Shown here piece after piece: positions 1 to 8,106 of a stretch of 64,000 bases of DNA. Origin of the DNA: Pelagibius sp037652055 (lineage in GTDB: Bacteria; Pseudomonadota; Alphaproteobacteria; Kiloniellales; Kiloniellaceae); assembly GCF_037652055.1 (NCBI RefSeq), contig NZ_JBBKAH010000002.1:186001-250000 (forward strand). The letters are read 5' to 3'. Within the stretch, counting starts at the first letter, position 1, and every line of letters starts with the position of its first letter. The position numbers were made by a program, and so were the translations under genes. Under the pieces are notes generated by a model. That model searched no databases, was not told where the DNA came from, and saw only the letters and a list, made by a program, of their open reading frames with translations.

Positions 1-1088
1 ACCGGATGACCGTCCGCCGACGCGTCCACGGCCTGGGGGGCCGCTTGCGGCACCAGCGCGTCGCGGCTCAGGAGGTTGCCGGCGATGGGCCGACCGGCCA
101 CGGCGACCTCCAGTTCAGCTTCCTTGGGCAGGCGCGCGCCGGCCCAGCGGGCATAGGCGTCGGCCTCGTAGAGGCTGACGTGACAGACCGGCGCCGCCGG
201 GTCGACCGGGTGGCGCCCGAGCAGCGACATGGCGCTCCAGACGCCATCGTCCTCCTCCTGCCAATAGAGCGGCGCCCGCCAGCCCTCGCGCTGAACGGTG
301 GCCCAGCCGTCGGAGAGCCACAAGGCAGGGTCGCCGTAACCGCCGTCGGCCATGAAGGCGAGCCAGTCGCCATTGGTGACGGCGCGGCTTGCCAGGGCGA
401 AAGGTTCCAGCAGAGCGCGGTGGCGCGGTCCCTCGCAGTCGTAGGCAAAACCATGTCCACCGTGACCAATCTCGACGATGCCGCCGTCGTGCTTGCACCA
501 CGTCTGCGGCAGGGTGTCACCACCACGCGGCGGCATCACCTCCCTGTAGGCGGGATCGAGCGGATTCTGCGCCAGGAGATGCAGGATGTCGGTCAGCAGC
601 AGCTCCTGGTGCTGCATCTCGTGATGCAGGCCGAGTTCGAGCAGCGGCGCCACCTCAGTCCAGACGGCGTCAGGCGCATCCTCGATCATCGCCACCATCG
701 CGGTGTCGACATGGCGGCGGTAGGCCAGCACCTCGTCGACCGAGGGTCGCGTGAGCAGTCCGCGGCGCGGCCGCGCGTGCCGCGCGCCGACCGCCTCGTA
801 GTAGGAGTTGAAGAGATAATTGTAACGCGAATGGAATTCCCGGTAGTCCGGCTGACGCTCGCGCAGGATGAAGGTCTCAAAGAACCACGTAGTGTGCGCC
901 AAGTGCCACTTGGTGGGGCTTGCGTCCTCCATGGACTGCGCCGTCATGTCTTCCGGCGACAGCGGCCGGGCGAGGGCGTCGCTGCGCGCGCGCACCTCGC
1001 GAAAGCCGTTCAGCAAGCGTTCGCGGTCGATGGCGGTCTCGGAAACGCTGCTCTGCGATTCCTGGCGAAGGGCAGTGGCTGGGGACAT
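1..1088 (-). CDS. egtB: Ergothioneine biosynthesis protein EgtB, C-terminus beyond window edge
   Basis: Non-heme iron sulfoxide synthase that joins cysteine or gamma-glutamylcysteine to hercynine in ergothioneine synthesis. Read from ATG at 1088, the frame stays open to base 1 (362 codons), so the C-terminus is cut off. The N-terminal DinB-like half carries the expected iron histidines in KWHLAHT and HHEMQHQELL; the FGE-sulfatase-like half begins near residue 220 (conserved VTNGDWLAFM and CHVSLYEADAYARWAG). The histidine methyltransferase egtD, its usual partner, is not present here and could lie to the left. It is transcribed divergently from the methyltransferase at 1386. The family call is firm; whether the substrate is cysteine or gamma-glutamylcysteine cannot be told. 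Confidence 0.9.
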   Translation of the reverse strand, partial: MSPATALRQESQSSVSETAIDRERLLNGFREVRARSDALARPLSPEDMTAQSMEDASPTKWHLAHTTWFFETFILRERQPDYREFHSRYNYLFNSYYEAVGARHARPRRGLLTRPSVDEVLAYRRHVDTAMVAMIEDAPDAVWTEVAPLLELGLHHEMQHQELLLTDILHLLAQNPLDPAYREVMPPRGGDTLPQTWCKHDGGIVEIGHGGHGFAYDCEGPRHRALLEPFALASRAVTNGDWLAFMADGGYGDPALWLSDGWATVQREGWRAPLYWQEEDDGVWSAMSLLGRHPVDPAAPVCHVSLYEADAYARWAGARLPKEAELEVAVAGRPIAGNLLSRDALVPQAAPQAVDASADGHP

Positions 1089-1385
1089 GCGGCAACCCTT
1101 TTGTCGTGAAGCGCCCAAAAACAAACGCGGGGCAGCCTCAGAAGTTGCGCCCGCGGGGTGTATCCCCTGCATTATGGGGAGTCGAGATGACAGGTGAAGG
1201 GGCGCGCCGATCACAATCGCGTCGGCAAGAGGCCGTCAGCAGCCAACGGGGTGTCAGGAGCCTGCACGCTCCGCCGCGGTGGACCCGTGCCGCTGCGCCG
1301 TGACCGTTCTGTGACCCGCTTGCGATCTGGCGCAACCTTGACGGCGGGAGTAGGCTGCGCCGCCGCTTTGAAGAGAGACCACGCC
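1089..1385. other. Divergent intergenic region between egtB and a methyltransferase
   Basis: This stretch of about 300 bases must hold the promoters of both divergent neighbours. A short hairpin can be drawn from TCCCC and GGGGA around 1160-1183. No convincing -35/-10 pair or gene is visible. Confidence 0.5.
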
Positions 1386-2204
1386 ATGTCCGCCAGCCCA
1401 GAGTCAGTTACCAGGGACGACATCATCGCCGCCAACCGCAAGTCCTGGGACGAAGCGGCCGAGCGCCACCGCAGCCACGACCAGTACGCCGAGCTGCTGG
1501 CGGGCTTCGCCACGCCCGGCTATTCGGTGCTGGACGCGACACTGACGGAGCGGCTGACAGGCCTCGGCGTCGAGGGCAAGGCCGTGGCGCAGCTGTGCTG
1601 CAACAACGCGCGCGAGCTGCTGTCGGTGAAGACCCTGGGTGCCGCGCGGATGACCGGCTTCGACTTCTCGGAAGCCTTTCTGGCGCAGGCGCGCGAACTG
1701 GCCTCAGTGGGGAAGATCGAGGCCGAGTTCGTGCAGACGGAAATCGCGAAGATCCCGGCTGGCTATGACGGCCGCTTCGACATCGCGCTGGTGACCATCG
1801 GCGTCCTCGGCTGGATGCCGGACCTGGCCGAGTTCTTCAGGACGGCAAGGCGGGTGTTGAAGCCGGGCGGGCATCTCGTCATCTACGAGAGCCACCCGCT
1901 GCTCAACATGTACGACGACCGCAACTTGACCGTGCCGGCCTATCCAGACGAGTCCTACTTCCGCAGCGAGCCCTACCGGGCCGAGGGCGGCCTCGACTAC
2001 TGGGCCAACCAGGAATACGAGGCGACCGCCTGCTACTGGACCTTCCACAAGATGAGCGACGTGATCATGAGCCTGCTGCGCAGCGGCTTCGCGCTGGAGG
2101 ACTTCGAGGAACTGCCGCACAACGTCGGCACCCACGACCACCTGGAGAACCAGCCCCAGCAGCTGCCGCTGAGCTACATATTGGTGGGACAGAAGGAGGG
2201 TTAG
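1386..2204 (+). CDS. Class I SAM-dependent methyltransferase
   Basis: A 272-residue Rossmann-fold methyltransferase of unknown substrate. Motif I has the form QLCCNNARELLS rather than DxGxGxG, as in the type-11-like subfamily with H/Q-L-x-C-N/D near the SAM loop. The acidic strand-2 end is GFDFSE, and the post-I region LKPGGHLVIYESHPLL is typical of type 11. The ATG at 1386 is chosen because GAGAGA precedes it and the homologous region begins there; the frame is open further upstream but reads like non-coding sequence. It is divergent from egtB but is not EgtD, being too short and of a different family. A small-molecule or cofactor role is possible; nothing in the sequence decides it. Confidence 0.8.
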   Translation: MSASPESVTRDDIIAANRKSWDEAAERHRSHDQYAELLAGFATPGYSVLDATLTERLTGLGVEGKAVAQLCCNNARELLSVKTLGAARMTGFDFSEAFLAQARELASVGKIEAEFVQTEIAKIPAGYDGRFDIALVTIGVLGWMPDLAEFFRTARRVLKPGGHLVIYESHPLLNMYDDRNLTVPAYPDESYFRSEPYRAEGGLDYWANQEYEATACYWTFHKMSDVIMSLLRSGFALEDFEELPHNVGTHDHLENQPQQLPLSYILVGQKEG

Positions 2205-2269
2205 AACTCTAAAGTCAATATCTCAGTCGTGCATCAGTGACGTTGACCGAACCGCCAAATCACGCCGAC

Positions 2270-3055
2270 CTAGACATTTGGCAAAATCCGCACCTCAACT
2301 TCTCTCGCCCCCATCGGCGACAGAATAGCCATTTCAACATCTTTGTCCCATTCGATCAGCCTATCATCGTGCAACCGCGAAAGAACATCGCGGCGAAAAT
2401 TGGCCTTATGCGAATGCTCTGTCCAAGCAAACAAGTCTTCTGTAGGGACCGCCTTCTCGACCTCTGAATAAAGAAGCAAGAGAACCTGATCGCGGTACGT
2501 TAGTGCAGTGTTGAGGATACGCTTTCGCCCCAAGACATTCCAAACTGCTGGCAATCTCCGTTCAGAAATTGCATCGCACAAAAGCTGCGCATCCTCGAGC
2601 GCAATATTCTGAGAAACTCTGATCAACTCGCAAATGCACCAATCGGCCAGTCGCACCGCTGTCAGCGCGTCAATTTCGTTTGCATCAACCTCACCACCAA
2701 CATGCCCAAAGTCTCTCTTGTTTCTCAGTGTGTACAAGAACAGAAGAGCGCGAGGCATCAATATCCGCAAACCCTCGGGACCCGCTGCCTTTGACGTCTT
2801 TTCGATATTCTCGCACTCGGCTTTGAAATTCCCGAGGTTCGCGCTTAATGCAGTGTGAGTCCCAGTCAATAAATGCTGCAAAGCTCTAATGAGAACCTCA
2901 GCAAGCTTACCCGCTTGATGACCAATAGCATCATGCTGTCCCTCAAGCGCTTCGTTCTTTATGGTCGAATATATTCGTAGAATGCGCTTCACAAGCGGTG
3001 CGGGCAATGACTGGAGAGCGTGCTCGAGACTGAGCTTAGGGTTTCCGGTACTCAT
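2270..3055 (-). CDS. HEPN-like protein with C-terminal winged helix, gene 2 of an accessory pair
   Basis: I do not recognise a named family for this 261-residue protein. Residues 25-150 look all-helical and contain R111-N112-x5-H118 (RNKRDFGH), which fits the HEPN ribonuclease signature R-N/D-x4-6-H, followed by a conserved-looking GGEVDANEID. Residues 175-261 read like a winged helix ending in LSPMGAREVEV. The start is set at 3055, where GAGGGA lies five bases upstream; an ATG at 3070 has no such site. The start overlaps the end of the upstream gene by 20 bases, so the two are probably translationally coupled. Base composition is clearly AT-richer than the surroundings, suggesting horizontal acquisition. 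HEPN activity is an inference from the motif and helical context; a structural or regulatory role is possible. Confidence 0.7.
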   Translation of the reverse strand: MSTGNPKLSLEHALQSLPAPLVKRILRIYSTIKNEALEGQHDAIGHQAGKLAEVLIRALQHLLTGTHTALSANLGNFKAECENIEKTSKAAGPEGLRILMPRALLFLYTLRNKRDFGHVGGEVDANEIDALTAVRLADWCICELIRVSQNIALEDAQLLCDAISERRLPAVWNVLGRKRILNTALTYRDQVLLLLYSEVEKAVPTEDLFAWTEHSHKANFRRDVLSRLHDDRLIEWDKDVEMAILSPMGAREVEVRILPNV

Positions 3056-3971
3056 ATTGTCCCTCTGCATTCTCGTCTCGCTCTAGCTTGCCCTCCCTAA
3101 CAAGCCTCAGCAGCGATACACGCAGTTGCGTGACATCAAACTGGAGCCCGCGCTTCTTGCGCAAATACACCTGGACGTCAGGCCCTGTCCGACCTTCATC
3201 AAAAAACCCCGCCGCTATCAACTCTTCAACTACTGACTTGGAGCCGACACTGGCGTTCTTACGTACCTTTTTGTTCGAACGCCCCTTAGCCCCAGCCGTC
3301 GATGAAAGTCGTTCTGAAGGAGGATCCTCGTAGCTATCAGGTTCGGAGGACGATTTTGATGGTTTTCGACGAGTCCTCTTCTTGGATTGGCCACCTTGCT
3401 TAGTTGATTTTGCAGTCGCACCGTCGGTGCTTAAGTGCAAAAGGCATTCTTCACCAGGAGCCATGATTCGGTAGATGAATCCCTTTCCTTCGGGAACTCG
3501 ATCAACCAAGTCGGAAACGCCCCCGAGCGCCATGCGTACAGCGGCATCAGTGGTTCTTATGCGAAACTTCGCGCTCAGTATTTTCGCTATCTCTCCAGGG
3601 GAGAGGCCGTCGACATCATGGTCGGCATGAGCAATCTGAAGAACCCTCAGCGACCTTTCTAGCACCTTCCCAGAACGCGCAACTTCAGGGTACTTGGTTG
3701 AGTCAATACCTTGGAGCAGATTGTCAACTGGCCGGGCAGTCTGCGACAAAGCCTGTTGAGTTGCTCTGGGCTTTTTCCGCTGAACAGTCGCGCCGAGATT
3801 ATTTGGACTCGGAGGTATTTTTTCGTCTGCTCCTCCCAGCCCCTGATCACGGGTCAATATGTCTATCGCCTTATTGAACGCCGCTTCTTGAAGGTTTTCA
3901 GGAACTTGCTGAGCTATATCTGAGGCCTGCTTAAACAGGTCTACAAGGTTTGGATCTGACTTCCTGGACAT
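3036..3971 (-). CDS. Predicted protein with two winged helices, gene 1 of an accessory pair
   Basis: A 311-residue protein not assigned to a named family. The N-terminal 45 residues are helical; residues 100-180 look like a winged helix (LSPGEIAKIL followed by a recognition-like helix and GKGFIYRIM). A basic, Ser/Lys-rich linker spans 186-245, and residues 245-311 look like a second winged helix (SVVEELIAAGFF, then LLRLVREGKLERD and a C-terminal QYEYR strand). This points to DNA binding or a nucleic-acid adaptor. GGAGGAGG immediately precedes the ATG at 3971. It is AT-rich like its partner at 2270 and overlaps it by 20 bases, forming a two-gene operon without recombinase or phage genes. A repressor or antitoxin-like role for the HEPN-like partner is one reading. 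Confidence 0.7.
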   Translation of the reverse strand: MSRKSDPNLVDLFKQASDIAQQVPENLQEAAFNKAIDILTRDQGLGGADEKIPPSPNNLGATVQRKKPRATQQALSQTARPVDNLLQGIDSTKYPEVARSGKVLERSLRVLQIAHADHDVDGLSPGEIAKILSAKFRIRTTDAAVRMALGGVSDLVDRVPEGKGFIYRIMAPGEECLLHLSTDGATAKSTKQGGQSKKRTRRKPSKSSSEPDSYEDPPSERLSSTAGAKGRSNKKVRKNASVGSKSVVEELIAAGFFDEGRTGPDVQVYLRKKRGLQFDVTQLRVSLLRLVREGKLERDENAEGQYEYRKP

Positions 3972-4181
3972 GCCTCCTCCGAAGCTACCTCACAATTATT
4001 TAGTGAGTTGTATGTTTTCTTATTCAATATTAGATTGCAAGAGGATCGTCTCAGAGCACCCCTGATCCCGAGCTAATCGCCAATTGCAGACCCGAAATGA
4101 TGCAACGGGCTCGATTAAAGGATGGCGAGCCTAGCGCTCGGAACCAAGTTCGATACGCACACCGTCAGCCCGCCCGGCCCT
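3972..4181. promoter_or_regulatory. AT-rich leader of the accessory gene pair
   Basis: The first 80 bases upstream of 3971 are distinctly AT-rich and must contain the promoter of the two-gene unit reading leftwards. The rest grades back into the GC-rich chromosome near 4130. No flanking direct repeat or att-like site was found by eye. Confidence 0.35.
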
Positions 4182-4580
4182 TCAGCCCGCCGGCCCCTTC
4201 AATTCGATCGTGTTGCCGTCGGGGTCGTTGATGTAGACGGAGGGGCCGTCGCCCTCGGCGCCGTAGCGCTGCACCACCTCGCCGGCGTCGATGCCGAATT
4301 TGCCCAGGTGGCTGCGCAGGGCCTTGGGGTCGAAGGGTTCGATGCGGATGGCGAAGTGGTCCATGTTCTTGGTCGGCCCGGAGAAGTCGCTGTCCTCCGG
4401 CCCGGGATTCACGAGCTGCAGATCGATCATCGAGGCGCCGGCGCGCAGCTGCACGAGGCCGATGCGCTCGACCCGGCGCTCCTCCTTGCAGCCCAGCACC
4501 TCGGTATAGAACTGCAGCGCGCGGCCGAGGTCGCTGACGCAGACCACCACGTGGTCGAGGTTCCTGATCGCGAAGGCCAT
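4182..4580 (-). CDS. VOC (glyoxalase/bleomycin resistance) family protein
   Basis: A 132-residue single-domain metalloprotein of the vicinal oxygen chelate fold. The first beta-alpha-beta module has LDHVVVCVSDLGRALQFYTEVLG; the second has KNMDHFAIRIEP and ends with YINDPDGNTIELKG, so H9, H73 and E127 are candidate metal ligands. GGAG lies upstream of the ATG at 4580. It stands alone between the accessory pair and an AraC regulator, so context does not suggest a substrate. Lactoylglutathione lyase activity should not be assumed from the fold. Confidence 0.85.
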   Translation of the reverse strand: MAFAIRNLDHVVVCVSDLGRALQFYTEVLGCKEERRVERIGLVQLRAGASMIDLQLVNPGPEDSDFSGPTKNMDHFAIRIEPFDPKALRSHLGKFGIDAGEVVQRYGAEGDGPSVYINDPDGNTIELKGPAG

Positions 4581-4687
4581 GGGGGATCTCCTGCGGTGCT
4601 ATGCCGGGCAACGTTCTAGATATGGGGGATGCCGCGCAGGCGTGCAATTAAATGCGGCAGCGCGCCCCCTCCTTCCACAATACAACT

Positions 4688-4773
4688 GTCATGCTCGGGC
4701 TTGACCCGAGCATCCAGGGCAACAGCGAGAAACCTCAACCATGGACCCTCGGGTCAAGCCCGAGGGTGACAAG
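4688..4773. repeat. Pair of inverted palindromic extragenic repeats
   Basis: Two palindromes, at 4691-4713 (ATGCTCGGG and CCCGAGCAT arms) and 4745-4767 (ACCCTCGGG and CCCGAGGGT arms), share a 17-bp core in opposite orientation, so the whole block can also fold as one large hairpin. This matches the alphaproteobacterial extragenic palindromes with the GGGCTTGACCC core. Confidence 0.8.
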
Positions 4774-4804
4774 TGAGAGACGGCAAGGGCAAAGCGGTAG
4801 TCGA

Positions 4805-5680
4805 CTAGTCGGCGTCCTGCGCCTTCTTCAGATAGCGCCCCGGCGTATCGCCCAGGGAGCGGCGGAACATGGCGATGAAGGCGCTGGGGCTCTGGTAGCC
4901 GAGGTCGTAGGCGACGGCCGTGACGGGCTCGCCCTCGGCGAGGCGCGCCACGGCCGTGGTGAGGCGCAGGCGCTCGCGCCAGGCGCCGAAGGTCATGCCG
5001 GTTTCCTTCACGAAGAGGCGGGCGAGCGTGCGCTCGCTGGCGCCGGCGGCCTTGGCCCAGCCCGCGAGTACGCGGCCGTCGGCGGGGTCGGCCAGCAGCG
5101 CCTCGGCGATCTTCTTCAGGCGCGGGTCGCGCGGCGTGGGCAGGTGCAGCGGCTCGGGCGCGAGGCTGCGCAGCTCGTCGAGGATCACCGCCATGACCCG
5201 CGCCCCGGCACTGTCGGGCCGATAGTCGAGGCCGATCTCCATGGCGCGCAGGATGAGCTGGCGCAGCAGCGCGGGGATTGCCACCACGCAGCACTCGCCG
5301 GGCAGCTCCCGCGCCGCCACCTCCGGGTCGATGTAGAGCGTGCGCATGGCGATGCCGGTGCTGTGGCCAACCTGGTGCTCGACGCCCGGCGGCACCCAGA
5401 CCGCCTGCTCCGGCGCCACCACCCAGGCCCCCGCCGCTGTGCTGACCCGCATGACGCCCTGGTCGGCGTAAAGCAGCTGGCCGCGCCGGTGGTGGTGCCA
5501 GGGGCGCAGCGAGGAGCCCTCGTAGTCGATGGCCAGCGGCGCGATGGGCCGCGAGGGGTCCTCAAGGTTGCCCGGGTGGCTCGGCAGCGGATCGCTGTGG
5601 ACGTGCTGCGGGCCCCGCTTCCACACCGTCGAAGCGGCCGTGCTCGAGGCACCCGTCCTGCTTTGTCTGTTTCGCACCAT
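4805..5680 (-). CDS. AraC family transcriptional regulator with N-terminal cupin
   Basis: A 291-residue regulator. The N-terminal half (about residues 50-130) is an AraC-type cupin sensor with a His-rich first motif (RPWHHHRRGQLLY) and VWVPPGVEHQV. The C-terminal 100 residues hold the double helix-turn-helix, ending in AVAYDLGYQSPSAFIAMFRRSLGDTPGRYLK, the AraC signature. It is divergent from the MFS gene at 5734 with only about 50 bases between starts, so it probably controls that transporter. The start is uncertain because the first 25 residues are low-complexity. Confidence 0.88.
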   Translation of the reverse strand: MVRNRQSRTGASSTAASTVWKRGPQHVHSDPLPSHPGNLEDPSRPIAPLAIDYEGSSLRPWHHHRRGQLLYADQGVMRVSTAAGAWVVAPEQAVWVPPGVEHQVGHSTGIAMRTLYIDPEVAARELPGECCVVAIPALLRQLILRAMEIGLDYRPDSAGARVMAVILDELRSLAPEPLHLPTPRDPRLKKIAEALLADPADGRVLAGWAKAAGASERTLARLFVKETGMTFGAWRERLRLTTAVARLAEGEPVTAVAYDLGYQSPSAFIAMFRRSLGDTPGRYLKKAQDAD

Positions 5681-5733
5681 TCATTGGCATTCTACAGCAA
5701 GACGGGCAAAGCAGGGAGGGGTATATCGGACGC

Positions 5734-7008
5734 ATGACGACGACAGACACCCCTGGCGATCCCATCGCCCCCGCCGCCGCTTCTCCCACCGCCCCTGCCG
5801 GGGGGCTGCTGGCGCGCTTCCGCCGCCCCGAAGTCCTGCTGCTGCTGATGGCGGCGGGCGTCCCCTTGAGCTTTGCCACCTGGCAGGCGCTCATCAACAA
5901 CTTCGCTTACGAGCGCGCGGCCTTCGGCGGGGTCGAGATCGGCATCATGCAGTCGCTGCGCGAGGTGCCCGGCTTCCTCGCCTTCGGCGTCGTCTTCCTG
6001 CTGTTCCTTATCCGGGAGCAGCGCCTCGCCGTGCTGTCGCTGGCGCTGCTCGGCCTCGGCACCGCGGCGACCGGCTTCTTCCCCTCGGTGCTCGGCATCT
6101 ACGCCACCACCGTCATCATGTCGCTCGGCTATCACTACTACGAGACCCTGCAGGTCTCCCTCTCGTTGCAGTGGATCGACAAGGTCCGCGCGCCGGAGAC
6201 CCTGGGCCGGCTCATCGCCGCCGGGTCGCTCACCTCCATCGTGGTCTACGGCCTGGTGTGGCTCACCAGCGATCTTCTGGCCATGGACTACCTGTGGATC
6301 TACATGATCGGCGGCGGCGCCACGGCGGTGATCGCCCTCGTTGCCTGGCTCGGCTTTCCGCAGTTCAAGCAGCCGGTCGAGCAGCACAAGCACATGGTGC
6401 TGCGCAAGCGCTACTGGCTCTACTACGCCCTGGTCTTCATGTCGGGCGCGCGCCGCCAGATCTTCATCGTCTTCGCCGGCTTTCTGATGGTGGAGAAGTT
6501 CGGCTACGACGTCGGCGCCATCGCCCTGTTGTTCCTGCTGAATTCGGCCATCAACATCTGGTTGGCGCCGAAGATCGGCCGCTTCATCGGCCGCATCGGC
6601 GAGCGCCACGCCCTCGTCTTCGAGTACATCGGCCTGATCGGCGTCTTCGCCGCCTATGCCTTCGTGAACGACGCGACGCTGGCCGCCGGGCTCTACGTGA
6701 TCGACCACCTGTTCTTCGCCCTGGCCATCGCCATCAAGACCTACTTCCAGAAGATCGCCGATCCGGCCGACATCGCCTCCACCGCCGGCGTCAGCTTCAC
6801 CATCAATCATATCGCCGCGGTCTTCCTGCCGGCCGCCTTCGGCTTCCTCTGGCTGGCCTCACCCGCCGCGGTGTTCCTGGCCGGCGCCGCCATGGCCGGC
6901 TGCTCCCTGGTGCTGGCCCTCAACGTGCCGCGCCACCCGCAGCCGGGCCACGAAGTGCTGCTCGGCCGCGTGCCGGCGCCGGCGGCGGCGGCGGCGGCAG
7001 CGGAGTAA
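5734..7008 (+). CDS. MFS transporter
   Basis: A 424-residue membrane protein with about 12 hydrophobic segments beginning near residue 35 and a Pro/Ala-rich cytoplasmic N-terminus. The layout fits a major facilitator (long loop with FKQPVEQHKHM between the two six-helix halves). Its substrate is not indicated. The C-terminus ends in a run of alanines. GGGAGGGG upstream of the ATG is rather distant. The divergent AraC gene and the short shared promoter region suggest local regulation, perhaps by the transported compound. Confidence 0.85.
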   Translation: MTTTDTPGDPIAPAAASPTAPAGGLLARFRRPEVLLLLMAAGVPLSFATWQALINNFAYERAAFGGVEIGIMQSLREVPGFLAFGVVFLLFLIREQRLAVLSLALLGLGTAATGFFPSVLGIYATTVIMSLGYHYYETLQVSLSLQWIDKVRAPETLGRLIAAGSLTSIVVYGLVWLTSDLLAMDYLWIYMIGGGATAVIALVAWLGFPQFKQPVEQHKHMVLRKRYWLYYALVFMSGARRQIFIVFAGFLMVEKFGYDVGAIALLFLLNSAINIWLAPKIGRFIGRIGERHALVFEYIGLIGVFAAYAFVNDATLAAGLYVIDHLFFALAIAIKTYFQKIADPADIASTAGVSFTINHIAAVFLPAAFGFLWLASPAAVFLAGAAMAGCSLVLALNVPRHPQPGHEVLLGRVPAPAAAAAAAE

Positions 7009-7014
7009 GCCGCG

Positions 7015-7686
7015 TCAGGTCGCCGCCTGCACGCCCAGCACGATGGTGGTGGCGGCGGCCAGGGTCACGGCGATGGCCACCACGCCGACGGCCAGCCCGG
7101 CGAAGACGACGGCGCCGTCGCGCTCGGCCAGCCCGATCCCGGCGACAAGAAGGGCAAAGGCGGAAATCATCCCGCTGAAAGGGATCGGCAGGAACAACGC
7201 CACCGACACCAGGAACAGGCCGACGCCGACGATGCGCTCGGCCCGCGGCGCAAAGAGCCAGACATGGCGCGGCCGGATGATCCGCTCGATCCGCCGCAGC
7301 AGTGGCCTGAAACGCAGCACCACGCCCTGGAAACCCCGGCGCGGGATGTGGCGCCGGGCGATGATGCCGGGCAGACGGACGTGGGAAAAACCCAGCACCA
7401 TCTGGCCGGTCAGCAGCAGCAGCGGCAGGGCGGTGACCACGTTGGAGCCGAACGGCAGGGGCAGCAGGTTCACCAGCGCGAAGACGATGATCGACCAGCC
7501 GAACGAGCGGTCGCCCAGTTCGGCGAGGATCGCACCCAGGCTGCGGGTGGCATCGCGGGCATCCTGGGGCTCGAATGCTGGGCCTTGCGAGTCTTCGGCG
7601 GCGGAATCGCGGGCGCGGCGACGCCTGAGCGCCATGAGCAGCGACCTGGACATCGGCCGGCGCCGGGTGACGGGTTGAACTGACAA
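7015..7686 (-). CDS. Exopolysaccharide synthesis protein ExoD family
   Basis: A 223-residue integral membrane protein. The region from residue 50 on matches the ExoD family: LGDRSFGWSIIVFALVNLLPLPFG near the first membrane segment, then LLLLTGQMVLG, an amphipathic Arg-rich stretch, and FLPIPFSGMISAFALL before the last helices. The TTG at 7686 is preferred because GAGGGAG lies five bases upstream; ATG at 7653 has no ribosome binding site. It ends seven bases after the convergent MFS stop. ExoD is linked to exopolysaccharide and alkaline tolerance in Rhizobium, but its biochemical role is unknown. Confidence 0.8.
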   Translation of the reverse strand: MSVQPVTRRRPMSRSLLMALRRRRARDSAAEDSQGPAFEPQDARDATRSLGAILAELGDRSFGWSIIVFALVNLLPLPFGSNVVTALPLLLLTGQMVLGFSHVRLPGIIARRHIPRRGFQGVVLRFRPLLRRIERIIRPRHVWLFAPRAERIVGVGLFLVSVALFLPIPFSGMISAFALLVAGIGLAERDGAVVFAGLAVGVVAIAVTLAAATTIVLGVQAAT

Positions 7687-8106
7687 GCGAACTCCCTCGT
7701 CGGACAAGCTGCGCCGCGATATGTCAGGTGGCGGAGAGAGGCTTTCAAGCGGCAAAATGGTGACAGCGTCAACCCCCGGTCGGCAGAAGACCGCCGGGTT
7801 CCCGCGGCGGGCGCGGCGGCAAGACGGCTACCCTGCGGGTCGGCAGGGAAGTAAGGCGCCTTTACGGCATCGCCGCCGCCAGCAGCAGGGTCACGGAGTA
7901 CAGGTAGGGCAGGTCTCGGCGCCCGCCCCGGTTCCGGCGGAGTAGCTGGCGGCGTCCTCCCACACCGAAACGTCTCAGCTAAGCTAATTTTCTACAACTA
8001 CGGTCGGCATCACAAGACCCTCCGCTTCACCAAGAGGCTGCGCGACAGGACAATTAAGCTGAATTCGGCAGTGGTCACTCGATTAGATATACTGAGGAGA
8101 ACGGTC
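7687..8106. other. Intergenic junction at the left edge of the second accessory insertion
   Basis: It is GC-rich up to about 7970, then abruptly AT-richer. It holds the left copy of a 21-bp direct repeat (7860-7880). A short reading at 7990-8040 (FYNYGRHHKTLRF) resembles the tail of some IS transposases and may be a remnant, but is too short to call. Confidence 0.5.
7860..7880 (+). repeat. Left copy of a 21-bp perfect direct repeat flanking the HEPN-like gene
   Basis: The sequence CTTTACGGCATCGCC, continuing to 7880 with GCCGCC, is identical to 9362-9382. The copies are 1.5 kb apart and bracket the AT-rich gene at 8107. Identity stops at both ends. Confidence 0.85.

Noticed and set aside
2205..4181. 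Prophage remnant around the accessory pair
   Set aside because: No integrase, structural or lysis gene, and no flanking direct repeats were found.
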